From Mannheimia sp041807705 (lineage in GTDB: Bacteria > Pseudomonadota > Gammaproteobacteria > Enterobacterales > Pasteurellaceae): a stretch of 64,000 nt of DNA. The notes beneath the pieces were generated by a model. It did not search any database and was not told the DNA's origin. It was given only the letters and a program-made list of their open reading frames with translations. The stretch's first letter is position 1. Every line of letters begins with the position of its first letter. The position numbers and the translations under genes were made by a program. This document shows, piece by piece, positions 17,535 to 25,062 of this stretch. Location of the stretch: positions 127,231 to 191,230 of the forward strand of contig NZ_JBGTYY010000002.1 of NCBI RefSeq assembly GCF_041807705.1, given 5' to 3'.

Positions 17535-18623
17535 TTACTTGAGCTTTTCAATCGCCCAATCTAGCCCTGAATTAAAATCTTCCGTTAAGTTTGGTCTTAG
17601 CTGTTCGAGTAAATCAATCAGAGTGTTTTTGTCTGGATGAGTAAAGTTAATATGTCCAACTTTTCTACCTGCTCGAACATCCTTTCCATACCAATGGAGT
17701 TGGCTAAATGGGAGATTTAACCATTGGTTTGAGTGTTCAATACCGATTAAATTAACCATCACACTTGGGGCGATTTGTTTGAGTTCGGGTGTTGGTAAAT
17801 CAAGTAATGCTCGTATATGTAACTCAAATTGGCTGATAGAGCAACCGAGTTGTGTCCAATGTCCGCTGTTGTGAACACGAGGGGCGAGTTCATTAATGAG
17901 TAATTTATCGCCTACTATAAAACATTCCATCGCCATCACGCCGATGTAATCTAATTTCTGCATAACCGCCCCGAGCATTTGTTCAGCTTGTTGCTGATAA
18001 ATCGCTTGGTTTGATAAATTTACATCAGATACTGAATAACGAAGAATGCCATTTTGTTGGAGATTATGAGAAGTCGGGTAGAAGCGTGTTGAACCATCAC
18101 GGAATCTTGCCCCCACAATCGAGATTTCGCCATCAAACGGAATAAATTTTTCCGCAATCACTTTGCCGTATAAATCTGGCGTGATTTGTTGAATAGAGTC
18201 TTGGGTAACAATCCATTGTCCACGCCCGTCATAGCCACCTGTACGGCGTTTCACCACTACTTTTTCGCCGATATTTTGGAAAATCTGTTGCCATTGCTCC
18301 GCATTTTCCAGTAATTGCCAGCTTGAGGTGGCAAGATTGAGTTCATCAAGCAGGGATTTTTGCGTAAAACGGTCGGCTAATCGCCCGAACACATTGAGAT
18401 TCACAAAATTTTTATGATTACCGAGTAGCTGCGTTAAAGGCGTATCTGCCCAGCGTTCAATTTCAGCGGTAATAATGCTGTTTGGCTCAATATCAAACAC
18501 AGGAGCATCAAAGGCAAGCGGTTTTACTTCAATATCAAGTGGTGCACCTGCATAACGCAGCATTCTGCCTAATTGACCATTGCCTAATACATAAACGGGA
18601 GGGTAGATAGCACTTTTTTGCAT
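17535..18623 (-). CDS. purK: 5-(carboxyamino)imidazole ribonucleotide synthase
   Basis: ATP-grasp enzyme that makes N5-CAIR from AIR, bicarbonate and ATP in purine synthesis; PurE then rearranges the product. Shown by VLGNGQLGRMLRYAGAPL at the N-terminus, VVKRRTGGYDGRGQW in the ATP-grasp fold, and NELAPRVHNSGHWTQ. 362 residues, normal. It is the last gene of purE-ansA-purK on the minus strand, 15 bp after ansA. Confidence 0.96.
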   Translation of the reverse strand: MQKSAIYPPVYVLGNGQLGRMLRYAGAPLDIEVKPLAFDAPVFDIEPNSIITAEIERWADTPLTQLLGNHKNFVNLNVFGRLADRFTQKSLLDELNLATSSWQLLENAEQWQQIFQNIGEKVVVKRRTGGYDGRGQWIVTQDSIQQITPDLYGKVIAEKFIPFDGEISIVGARFRDGSTRFYPTSHNLQQNGILRYSVSDVNLSNQAIYQQQAEQMLGAVMQKLDYIGVMAMECFIVGDKLLINELAPRVHNSGHWTQLGCSISQFELHIRALLDLPTPELKQIAPSVMVNLIGIEHSNQWLNLPFSQLHWYGKDVRAGRKVGHINFTHPDKNTLIDLLEQLRPNLTEDFNSGLDWAIEKLK

Positions 18624-18638
18624 ATAATGTTCTCGAAT

Positions 18639-19604
18639 TTAGAAATAATCGGATAGTGGTTTATCTAATTGTTGGTTGAGTAATACCATCAATTTAATGC
18701 GAGCTTTTTGTCCGCTTAAACCTTTGGTAAAAATAATGCCTTGTTGTTTGAGCTGTTTGCCGCCGCCCACATAATCATACACATATTGAGTAATGCCGTT
18801 GAAGGCACGGGAAACAATCACAACAGGGATATTCGCTTTCACTAAAGCAGCTACGCCATCAAGACAGCTGGGCGGTAAGTTACCTGCACCTAATGCCTCA
18901 ATCACGACACCATCACAACGGCTTTCGGCAAGTTTCTCAAGTAAGAAACTGTCCATTCCAGCATAGGCTTTGAGTAGTTGAACATTCGTTTTAGTGAGCT
19001 GATTTATAGGAAAACGCTCGTAAGCGGTCAATTTTTGGAAGAAAATTACCGATTCTTTTGTAACCAAACCACAAGGCCCGAATGTTGGGGTTTGAAATGT
19101 AGCAACATTGGTTGTGTGGGTTTTGGTTACAAATTTGGCATTATGGATTTCATCATTCATTACCACTAGAACGCCTTTATCTCGGCTTTCTTCATTTAAG
19201 GCAACTAAAATTGCACTTTGTAGGTTAATTAAGCCGTCTGAGCCAAGTTCATTACTTGAACGCATAGCCCCTGTGATAGCGATAGGAACGTTCACATTTA
19301 AGGCTAAATCAAGGAAATAAGAGGTTTCTTCTAAAGTATCTGTACCGTGCGTAATCACAATACCATCAACATTTTCTTCGTTTACGGCTTGCTCTATACG
19401 AGTTTTTAACTGTTCCCAATGCTCAATATTGATATGTGGAGAGGGAATATTAAATAAGGATTCTTGCACCAATTTTGCAGGGTGGTTTAAGCGTTCTAAC
19501 GCACTTAATAATGGATTTTCAGCAGAAGGGGAGACTTTGCCGTCTTCCCCTTCTTTCATTGAAATTGTACCACCTGTGTGGATAATTAATAATTTTTTAG
19601 ACAT
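18639..19604 (-). CDS. ansA: L-asparaginase, type I (cytoplasmic)
   Basis: Hydrolyses asparagine to aspartate and ammonia. HTGGTIS at residues 9-15 contains the probable nucleophile Thr13, and THGTDTLEET is the second catalytic block; AITGAMR and GAGNLP are also conserved. No signal peptide, so cytoplasmic. I use the ATG at 19604 (321 residues); a TTG at 19625 would add seven residues and overlap purE. It sits 13 bp after purE and 15 bp before purK, so it is embedded in the purine operon; its product aspartate is a substrate of later purine steps. Confidence 0.92.
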   Translation of the reverse strand: MSKKLLIIHTGGTISMKEGEDGKVSPSAENPLLSALERLNHPAKLVQESLFNIPSPHINIEHWEQLKTRIEQAVNEENVDGIVITHGTDTLEETSYFLDLALNVNVPIAITGAMRSSNELGSDGLINLQSAILVALNEESRDKGVLVVMNDEIHNAKFVTKTHTTNVATFQTPTFGPCGLVTKESVIFFQKLTAYERFPINQLTKTNVQLLKAYAGMDSFLLEKLAESRCDGVVIEALGAGNLPPSCLDGVAALVKANIPVVIVSRAFNGITQYVYDYVGGGKQLKQQGIIFTKGLSGQKARIKLMVLLNQQLDKPLSDYF

Positions 19605-19617
19605 TTGTAAAACGTGA

Positions 19618-20115
19618 TTATTCAATACGAGGATCAGGGTTATCTAACACCATTTGAGTTTGTGTTTGGCGGAAGTGATGTAATTTTTCCGCAATTTCTG
19701 GGTTGAAAGCTGCTAAAATTTGTGCTGCTAATAAGCCTGCATTTGCTGCACCAGCAGGGCCAATTGCAAGTGTGCCAACAGGAATGCCTTTCGGCATTTG
19801 TACGATAGAATAAAGGCTATCGACACCGCTTAGCATTGAGCTTTTAACCGGTACACCTAGCACAGGTACAATGGTTTTTGCTGCAATCATACCGGGTAAA
19901 TGAGCTGCTCCTCCTGCACCTGCAATAATGACTTTATAGCCATTCGCTTGGGCATTTTCTGCAAAAGAAAAAAGTTTATCTGGTGTGCGATGAGCAGAAA
20001 CCACTTCAACGTGGTAGCTCAAACCAAATTGGTCTAAAATTTGCGTGGCTTCAGACATTGTCGCCCAATCACTTTTTGACCCCATAATAATGGCAATTTC
20101 GACTTTGTCAGACAT
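19618..20115 (-). CDS. purE: N5-carboxyaminoimidazole ribonucleotide mutase
   Basis: Converts N5-CAIR to CAIR in purine synthesis. Class I PurE motifs: IIMGSKSDWATM, VVSAHRTP, VIIAGAGGAAHLPGM and GVPV. 165 residues. First gene of the purE-ansA-purK operon; a PurR box lies 49-64 bp upstream of the start. Confidence 0.96.
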   Translation of the reverse strand: MSDKVEIAIIMGSKSDWATMSEATQILDQFGLSYHVEVVSAHRTPDKLFSFAENAQANGYKVIIAGAGGAAHLPGMIAAKTIVPVLGVPVKSSMLSGVDSLYSIVQMPKGIPVGTLAIGPAGAANAGLLAAQILAAFNPEIAEKLHHFRQTQTQMVLDNPDPRIE

Positions 20116-20163
20116 TTTAAATCCTTATTCTGCTAATATAAAACGCTGTGATGATACCATACA

Positions 20164-20179
20164 AGGCAAACGTTTGCTT
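20164..20179 (-). promoter_or_regulatory. PurR operator upstream of purE
   Basis: AGGCAAACGTTTGCTT matches the consensus ACGCAAACGTTTGCGT at 14 of 16 positions, and its core GCAAACGTTTGC (20166-20177) is a perfect palindrome. It would place purE-ansA-purK under purine repression. Confidence 0.75.
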
Positions 20180-20289
20180 AGATATTTGATATGATAAAGC
20201 CAAATTTTAGGGCTGTTATCTATTGGTTAAAATATGATATAATCAATAACTAATTTTATTTTTGTTAAATTTAATCATCGGAGATATAA

Positions 20290-20934
20290 ATGACGAGTAG
20301 TATAAATAAACGTTCGGTAATGACGCTTTTTTCAGATAAAAATGATATTTACAGCCACCAAGTGCGTATTGTCTTAGCAGAAAAAGGTGTTCCTTATGAA
20401 ATTGAGAACGTTATGCTAGGTAGTATTTCTGAAGATTTATTGGAATTGAATTCTTATGGCAATATTCCAACCTTAGTTGATCGTGAGTTGGTGTTATTTA
20501 ACCCTCGTATTATTATGGAATATTTAGATGAGCGTTTTCCACACCCACCATTAATGCCTGTTTATCCTGTTTCTCGTGGTCAGTGTCGTTTGAACATCTA
20601 CCGTATCGAGCAAGATTGGTACGCTCAAATTGATTTAGTGAACAAAGATCCTGAGTCAGCAGAAGCGAAAAAAGCATTAGCTCAGCTCAAAGAAGATATT
20701 TTAGCATTAGCTCCTGTTTTTGCGGCTAAGCCTTATTTTATGAGTGATGATTTCAGCCTTGTTGATTGCTATATTGCCCCATTATTATGGCGTATGCAGC
20801 TATTAGGCGTGAAATTTACGGGTACTACAGCAAAACCAATTAACACTTATATGACGAGAGTGTTCCAGCGTGATAGTTTTATTCAATCTGTTGGCGGTGA
20901 AGCTCCAAAACATTTGATGGACGATAAAGATTAA
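20290..20934 (+). CDS. sspA: Stringent starvation protein A
   Basis: RNA-polymerase-associated protein with a glutathione-transferase fold that adjusts transcription in stationary phase and starvation. Conserved: NKRSVMTLFSDKNDIYSHQVRIVLAEKGV, PTLVDREL, IIMEYLDERFPHPPLMPVYPV and DDFSLVDCYIAPLLWR. 214 residues; the start matches the E. coli protein (NKRSVMTLFS near the N-terminus). Its TAA overlaps the sspB ATG by one base, so the two are translationally coupled. Confidence 0.96.
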   Translation: MTSSINKRSVMTLFSDKNDIYSHQVRIVLAEKGVPYEIENVMLGSISEDLLELNSYGNIPTLVDRELVLFNPRIIMEYLDERFPHPPLMPVYPVSRGQCRLNIYRIEQDWYAQIDLVNKDPESAEAKKALAQLKEDILALAPVFAAKPYFMSDDFSLVDCYIAPLLWRMQLLGVKFTGTTAKPINTYMTRVFQRDSFIQSVGGEAPKHLMDDKD

Positions 20935-21338
20935 TGAAACCGTTAAGACCTTATCTTTATAATGCTTATTACAACTGGATTATTGATAACGACAACACGC
21001 CCTATTTATTGGTAAACGCAGAATATCCAGATGTTGATGTGCCAGTTGAATTTGTAAAAGAAGGAAAAATCATCTTAAATATTTCTTCTCGATCAGTCGG
21101 ACAATATGTGGCAACTGATGAATACATTGGTTTTAGTGCACGCTTTCAGGGAATGCTAAGGGATATTCATATTCCTTTTGGTGCAATGGAAGCCATTTAT
21201 GCCCAAGAAACGGGCGATGGCATTATGTTCCAAGAAGAAGAGTATTATAGCGTTGAGGCTTACCAAGCTCGCACAGGCACTGATAAAATGCAGAAGCCAA
21301 AAGTGAAAAAAGCATCAACATTAAAATTAGTGAAATAG
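20934..21338 (+). CDS. sspB: ClpXP protease specificity-enhancing factor SspB
   Basis: Adaptor that delivers ssrA-tagged proteins to ClpXP. The N-terminal substrate-binding domain (RPYLYNAYYNWIIDNDNTPY to about residue 110, including VLNIS-like ILNISSRSVGQY and FQGMLRDIHIPFGAMEAIYAQE) is followed by a short linker and a C-terminal ClpX-binding tail (KKASTLKLVK). 134 residues, shorter in the linker than the E. coli protein (165). Confidence 0.94.
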   Translation: MKPLRPYLYNAYYNWIIDNDNTPYLLVNAEYPDVDVPVEFVKEGKIILNISSRSVGQYVATDEYIGFSARFQGMLRDIHIPFGAMEAIYAQETGDGIMFQEEEYYSVEAYQARTGTDKMQKPKVKKASTLKLVK

Positions 21339-21353
21339 AAGCGATAGAAATAA

Positions 21354-21384
21354 TGAAGCCCTGTATAATACAGGGCTTCAGTTT
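21354..21384. terminator. Bidirectional terminator between sspB and efp
   Basis: TGAAGCCCTGTAT (21354-21366) and ATACAGGGCTTCA (21368-21380) form a perfect 13-bp stem between convergent genes, followed by TTTTA on the plus strand. Confidence 0.8.
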
Positions 21385-21400
21385 TAGATAGTGATAAAAA

Positions 21401-21967
21401 TTATTTCACGCGAGAAACGTATTCGCCAGAACGAGTATCGACTTTGATTACTTCACCGATTTGTACGAATAATGGTACGTTCACTACCGCACCTGTGCTT
21501 AATGTTGCCGGTTTACCGCCTGTACCTGCTGTATCACCTTTTAAGCCTGGGTCAGTTTCAACAATTTCTAACTCAACAAAGTTTGGTGGTGTTACTGCGA
21601 TTGCAGAACCGTTCCATAAGGTTACGATACATTCAGCATTATCAACTAACCATTTTACATTATCGCCTAATGCTTTTTCATCTACAGAGATTTGCTCAAA
21701 TGTTTCTGGGTGCATAAAGTACCAGAAATCGCCATCGCTGTAAGAGTAGTTGTAGTTAGCATCAACAACGTCAGCTGCTTCAACAGAAGAACCTGATTTG
21801 AAGTTGATCTCTAATACTTTACCCGAGATTAATTTACGGATTTTAGTACGGGTAAACGCTTGACCTTTCCCTGGTTTTACGAATTCGTTTTCAACGATTA
21901 CACAAGGTTCGCCATCTTGGATAAATTTTAAACCTTTTTTAAAGTCATTAGTGCTGTAACTAGCCAT
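21401..21967 (-). CDS. efp: Elongation factor P
   Basis: Translation factor that relieves ribosome stalling at polyproline stretches. Three beta-barrel domains in 188 residues; the KOW-like N-terminal domain holds the loop VKPGKGQAF, where Lys34 is the position that EpmA/EpmB modify to beta-lysyl-lysine. The C-terminal OB domain ends TRSGEYVSRVK. The modification gene epmB lies nearby at 22759, on the other strand. Confidence 0.97.
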   Translation of the reverse strand: MASYSTNDFKKGLKFIQDGEPCVIVENEFVKPGKGQAFTRTKIRKLISGKVLEINFKSGSSVEAADVVDANYNYSYSDGDFWYFMHPETFEQISVDEKALGDNVKWLVDNAECIVTLWNGSAIAVTPPNFVELEIVETDPGLKGDTAGTGGKPATLSTGAVVNVPLFVQIGEVIKVDTRSGEYVSRVK

Positions 21968-22136
21968 TATTTCCTCAATTATTTAAAAAATAACAATAAA
22001 TTAACACATTTTGAAACTAGCCCTATTGGGTTTGTCAAAAAGAGCCATATAATAACCTAAATTCACAAAATTAGCGAAAGATCTCTAAACTTTTTTGCTA
22101 TAATTTTTATAATCACACTTAATAAAAGGAATACGA

Positions 22137-22679
22137 ATGAAAAAATTGATCACTCTTTCTGCCATTTTAGCAGTTTCTGTAGCAACAGTTGCGGAAGCAA
22201 AACGTGGTGGCGGTTTCCGTGCTAGTCCATCAAAAGCGGTAGCAACTAAACCAGCACCTAAGCAACAAGCTCAACAAACACAGCAGCAAAGAGATGCCAC
22301 TTTTGCGAACACACCAAATAATGCGGCAGCTCAGCCACAAGCTCGTCAAGGTAGCACTATAGCGAATGTGGCAATGGGGGCTGCAGCAGGTTATATTTTA
22401 GGCGATATGATGTCATCAAACGCACACGCAAACCAACCAGCAGAAGCAAATGCACAACAAGCGGTTGATTCTGCTCAAAATATTGCAAATGGTGCGATTG
22501 CGGAATTTAAGAGCATTGGTGGTCAAGTTGATCCATTCTTAGTGGAGAAAACAGACGGTTACCGCCGTTATTGTATCTCAGGCGTACAATATTTAGTGGC
22601 TGCACAAGGCGTACAAACTTCGCCAACGGTAATGGTTAATCCAAACGGCACACCATTACAATGTAATTTAATTCCTTAA
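22137..22679 (+). CDS. Exported protein of unknown function
   Basis: I do not recognise a family. 180 residues: a Sec signal peptide (MKKLITLSAILAVSVATVAEA), a basic segment KRGGGFRASPSKAVATKP, a low-complexity Gln/Ala/Asn region (about 42-75), a short hydrophobic glycine-rich stretch VAMGAAAGYILGDMM (about 77-91) and a compact C-terminal part with two cysteines (RRYCISGVQYLV, LQCNLIP) that could form a disulfide. AAAGGA precedes the ATG. It stands between efp (divergent) and epmB. Codon use is like that of its neighbours. Confidence 0.8.
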   Translation: MKKLITLSAILAVSVATVAEAKRGGGFRASPSKAVATKPAPKQQAQQTQQQRDATFANTPNNAAAQPQARQGSTIANVAMGAAAGYILGDMMSSNAHANQPAEANAQQAVDSAQNIANGAIAEFKSIGGQVDPFLVEKTDGYRRYCISGVQYLVAAQGVQTSPTVMVNPNGTPLQCNLIP

Positions 22680-22690
22680 TAATCCTTAGG

Positions 22691-22748
22691 CGTGTCCTGT
22701 GCTCGCCTATGATTGTTTCCAGCGGACAGGCACAGGACCTGTCCCTAC
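22691..22748. repeat. Compound palindromic repeat upstream of epmB
   Basis: GGACAGG (22724-22730) pairs with CCTGTCC (22738-22744) around a CACAGGA loop. GTCCTGTGC (22693-22701) is also the reverse complement of GCACAGGAC (22730-22738). The end CCCTAC and the CACAGGACC core are shared with the palindrome at 58927. Confidence 0.55.
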
Positions 22749-22758
22749 TGTTTTTTCA

Positions 22759-23751
22759 ATGCAACCAATTCAAATTAAACCGCTTTGGCTATCTGAACTT
22801 GCTCAAGCCTTTAATAATCCTATTGATTTACTGCAATTTTTAGCTCTCAATCCAGCAGATTTTGAGGTAGATATCGCTGCTCGCAAATTATTTCCTCTCC
22901 GAGTGCCGAGAGTTTTTGCGGAAAAAATGGAAAAGGGCAATCCGAAAGATCCGCTTTTTCTGCAAGCAATGTCATTACAACAGGAATTTATTAAACAGGA
23001 AGGATTTGTTGCCGACCCGTTAGAAGAACAGCAAAGTCCGGCACCGAATATTTTGCATAAATATCATAACCGTTTGTTATTTATGATAAAAAATAGCTGT
23101 GCGATTAACTGCCGTTACTGCTTCCGCCGTCATTTTCCCTATGATGAAGTGAAAAGTGGTAAAGCAGTGTGGCAGCAAAGTTTAGATTATATTGCTGAAC
23201 ATACCGAACTAGAAGAAGTGATTTTTTCAGGCGGCGATCCGCTAATTGCAAAAGATCAGGAATTGGATTGGCTATTAGATAAATTAGAACAAATTCCACA
23301 TATCAAAACATTGCGTATTCATTCACGCCTTCCTGTGGTCATTCCTAATCGAATTACGCCAGAATTATGTGAACGGTTATCACAATCTCGTTTGAATGTG
23401 GTGTTGGTTACTCATATTAATCACGCCAATGAAATTGATGATGTTTTTGCGGAGAAAATGGGATTATTGAAAAAAGCGGGAGTGGTATTGCTGAATCAAT
23501 CGGTTATGCTAAAAGATGTGAATGATAATGCTCAAATCCTAAAAGCATTAAGCGATAAGCTCTTCAAGTATGGGATTTTGCCTTACTATCTACATTTGTT
23601 TGATAAAGTAGCAGGGGCGAGCCATTTTTATATTGAAGATGAAAAAGCGATTGAAATTTATCGAGAGCTACAAAAAATTACCTCAGGCTACCTTGTTCCC
23701 AAACTGGCAAGGGAAATTGCAAAAGAGCCGAATAAAACATTGAAAGGCTAA
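22759..23751 (+). CDS. epmB: EF-P beta-lysylation protein EpmB (lysine 2,3-aminomutase family)
   Basis: Radical SAM, PLP-dependent enzyme that turns L-alpha-lysine into R-beta-lysine for attachment to EF-P. The cluster-binding cysteines are Cys114, Cys118 and Cys121 (CAINCRYC); other blocks are FSGGDPL, RIHSRLPV and PYYLHLFDKVAGASHF. 331 residues. I chose the ATG at 22759, giving MQPIQIKPLWLSEL as in relatives; the frame is open back to 22699, but that part only translates the palindromic repeat. efp is 0.8 kb away. Confidence 0.93.
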   Translation: MQPIQIKPLWLSELAQAFNNPIDLLQFLALNPADFEVDIAARKLFPLRVPRVFAEKMEKGNPKDPLFLQAMSLQQEFIKQEGFVADPLEEQQSPAPNILHKYHNRLLFMIKNSCAINCRYCFRRHFPYDEVKSGKAVWQQSLDYIAEHTELEEVIFSGGDPLIAKDQELDWLLDKLEQIPHIKTLRIHSRLPVVIPNRITPELCERLSQSRLNVVLVTHINHANEIDDVFAEKMGLLKKAGVVLLNQSVMLKDVNDNAQILKALSDKLFKYGILPYYLHLFDKVAGASHFYIEDEKAIEIYRELQKITSGYLVPKLAREIAKEPNKTLKG

Positions 23752-23971
23752 TAGTAAATAGTAATAGATGACCTTTTTACTGTATATCCATTAATACGAA
23801 TATACCATGCTAAAGGTCTTATTGTAATCTGCGAATTTATAGTTTGGAGAGCGTCTTGTTGGCAAAAAATACATTTTTTATATTCATAATTTTTTAAAAA
23901 GAGGGTTAAAGCCTTGTAATATATGACTTTAAGCCACTTTTTACCAACACTTTTGCTATTATGCTTTTATT

Positions 23972-24949
23972 TTAGATAGCAGTTTTAAACAGATAGAAAT
24001 TATAACTCACATAGGCGGCGAAAAGGATAAGCCCTTCTAAACGGTTAATTCTTCCGCCTTCCGGTCGGTGATACACATTCAAACCAAATACAAAAAGTAA
24101 GAATGTTAAGGCAGACATAATCACAATATCACGAGAGAAAACTTCTGCAGCAACCTGCATTGGCTCAATTGCACCTGCAATACCTACTACAGCAAGGGTG
24201 TTAAATAAGTTAGAACCGATAATGTTACCTAATGCTAAATCCACTTCGCCTTTACGAGCAGCTGCAATAGATGAAGCAAGCTCAGGTAAAGATGTGCCAA
24301 CTGCTATAATGGTTAAACCGATAACTAAATCGCTCACGCCAAAGAATTTTGCCACCTCAACAGCCCCCCAAACTAAGAATTGAGAGCTAACCACTAAAAG
24401 TACTAAGCCAATAATTAACCATAAAATTGATTTGCCCAAGCTCATTTCTTCACTATTATCCAATTCTGCATCAACATCAATGGCTAAGGCATCATCTTTA
24501 CTTTTCATAGCAGTAATAATAGTCCAGCCCATATAGGTAAAGAATACTGCTAATAAAATAATCGCATCTAAGCGTGTAACATCGGCATCATAAAGTAAAT
24601 ATGCTGAAAGTAGAGTAACAGCCATTAAAAAAGGCAATTCTTTTTTCAGTACTTCAGAACTTACCATCAACGGCTTGATTAGTGCAGTTAAACCTAAAAT
24701 AAGGGCAATATTGGTGATGTTTGAGCCATAAGCATTACCAAGTGCAATACCGGGCGAGCCACTTAATGCTGATGAAGCGGAAACAATCATCTCCGGGGCT
24801 GATGTGCCAAAGCCGATTACGACAATGCCAATTAATAACGGTGTCATACCAAAATGTTTTGCGGTAGAAGCGGCTCCATCAACAAAGCGGTCTGCACTCC
24901 AAACTAGCACAATTAAGCCACCGATAATAGCGGCAAGAGCAAGGGTCAT
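23972..24949 (-). CDS. Calcium/sodium antiporter, CaCA family (YrbG-like)
   Basis: Inner-membrane cation exchanger with two homologous halves, each carrying an alpha repeat: GFGTSAPEMIVSASSALSGSPGIALGNAYGSN in the first and AVGTSLPELASSIAAARKGEVDLALGNIIGSN in the second. About ten transmembrane segments and an acidic cytoplasmic loop (about 150-168, DDALAIDVDAELDNSEE). 325 residues, as in YrbG. Single gene; the 220 bp on its 3' side contain nothing I recognise. Confidence 0.9.
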   Translation of the reverse strand: MTLALAAIIGGLIVLVWSADRFVDGAASTAKHFGMTPLLIGIVVIGFGTSAPEMIVSASSALSGSPGIALGNAYGSNITNIALILGLTALIKPLMVSSEVLKKELPFLMAVTLLSAYLLYDADVTRLDAIILLAVFFTYMGWTIITAMKSKDDALAIDVDAELDNSEEMSLGKSILWLIIGLVLLVVSSQFLVWGAVEVAKFFGVSDLVIGLTIIAVGTSLPELASSIAAARKGEVDLALGNIIGSNLFNTLAVVGIAGAIEPMQVAAEVFSRDIVIMSALTFLLFVFGLNVYHRPEGGRINRLEGLILFAAYVSYNFYLFKTAI

Positions 24950-25062
24950 AAATTATCCTTATTGTTACAAAATGAAAGTGCATTATAGCTTGTTGTATAA
25001 AAATAAATATAGGCAAAGCAAAATAAATCGCCTATTATTTTGAAAAATTTGAGCAAATAAAT

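Noticed and set aside
22699..22758. N-terminal extension of epmB
   Set aside because: These codons only translate a palindromic repeat; the family start is the ATG at 22759.
23752..23971. Small gene or RNA in the epmB-antiporter gap
   Set aside because: No open frame with a start site and no convincing structure; nothing recognisable.
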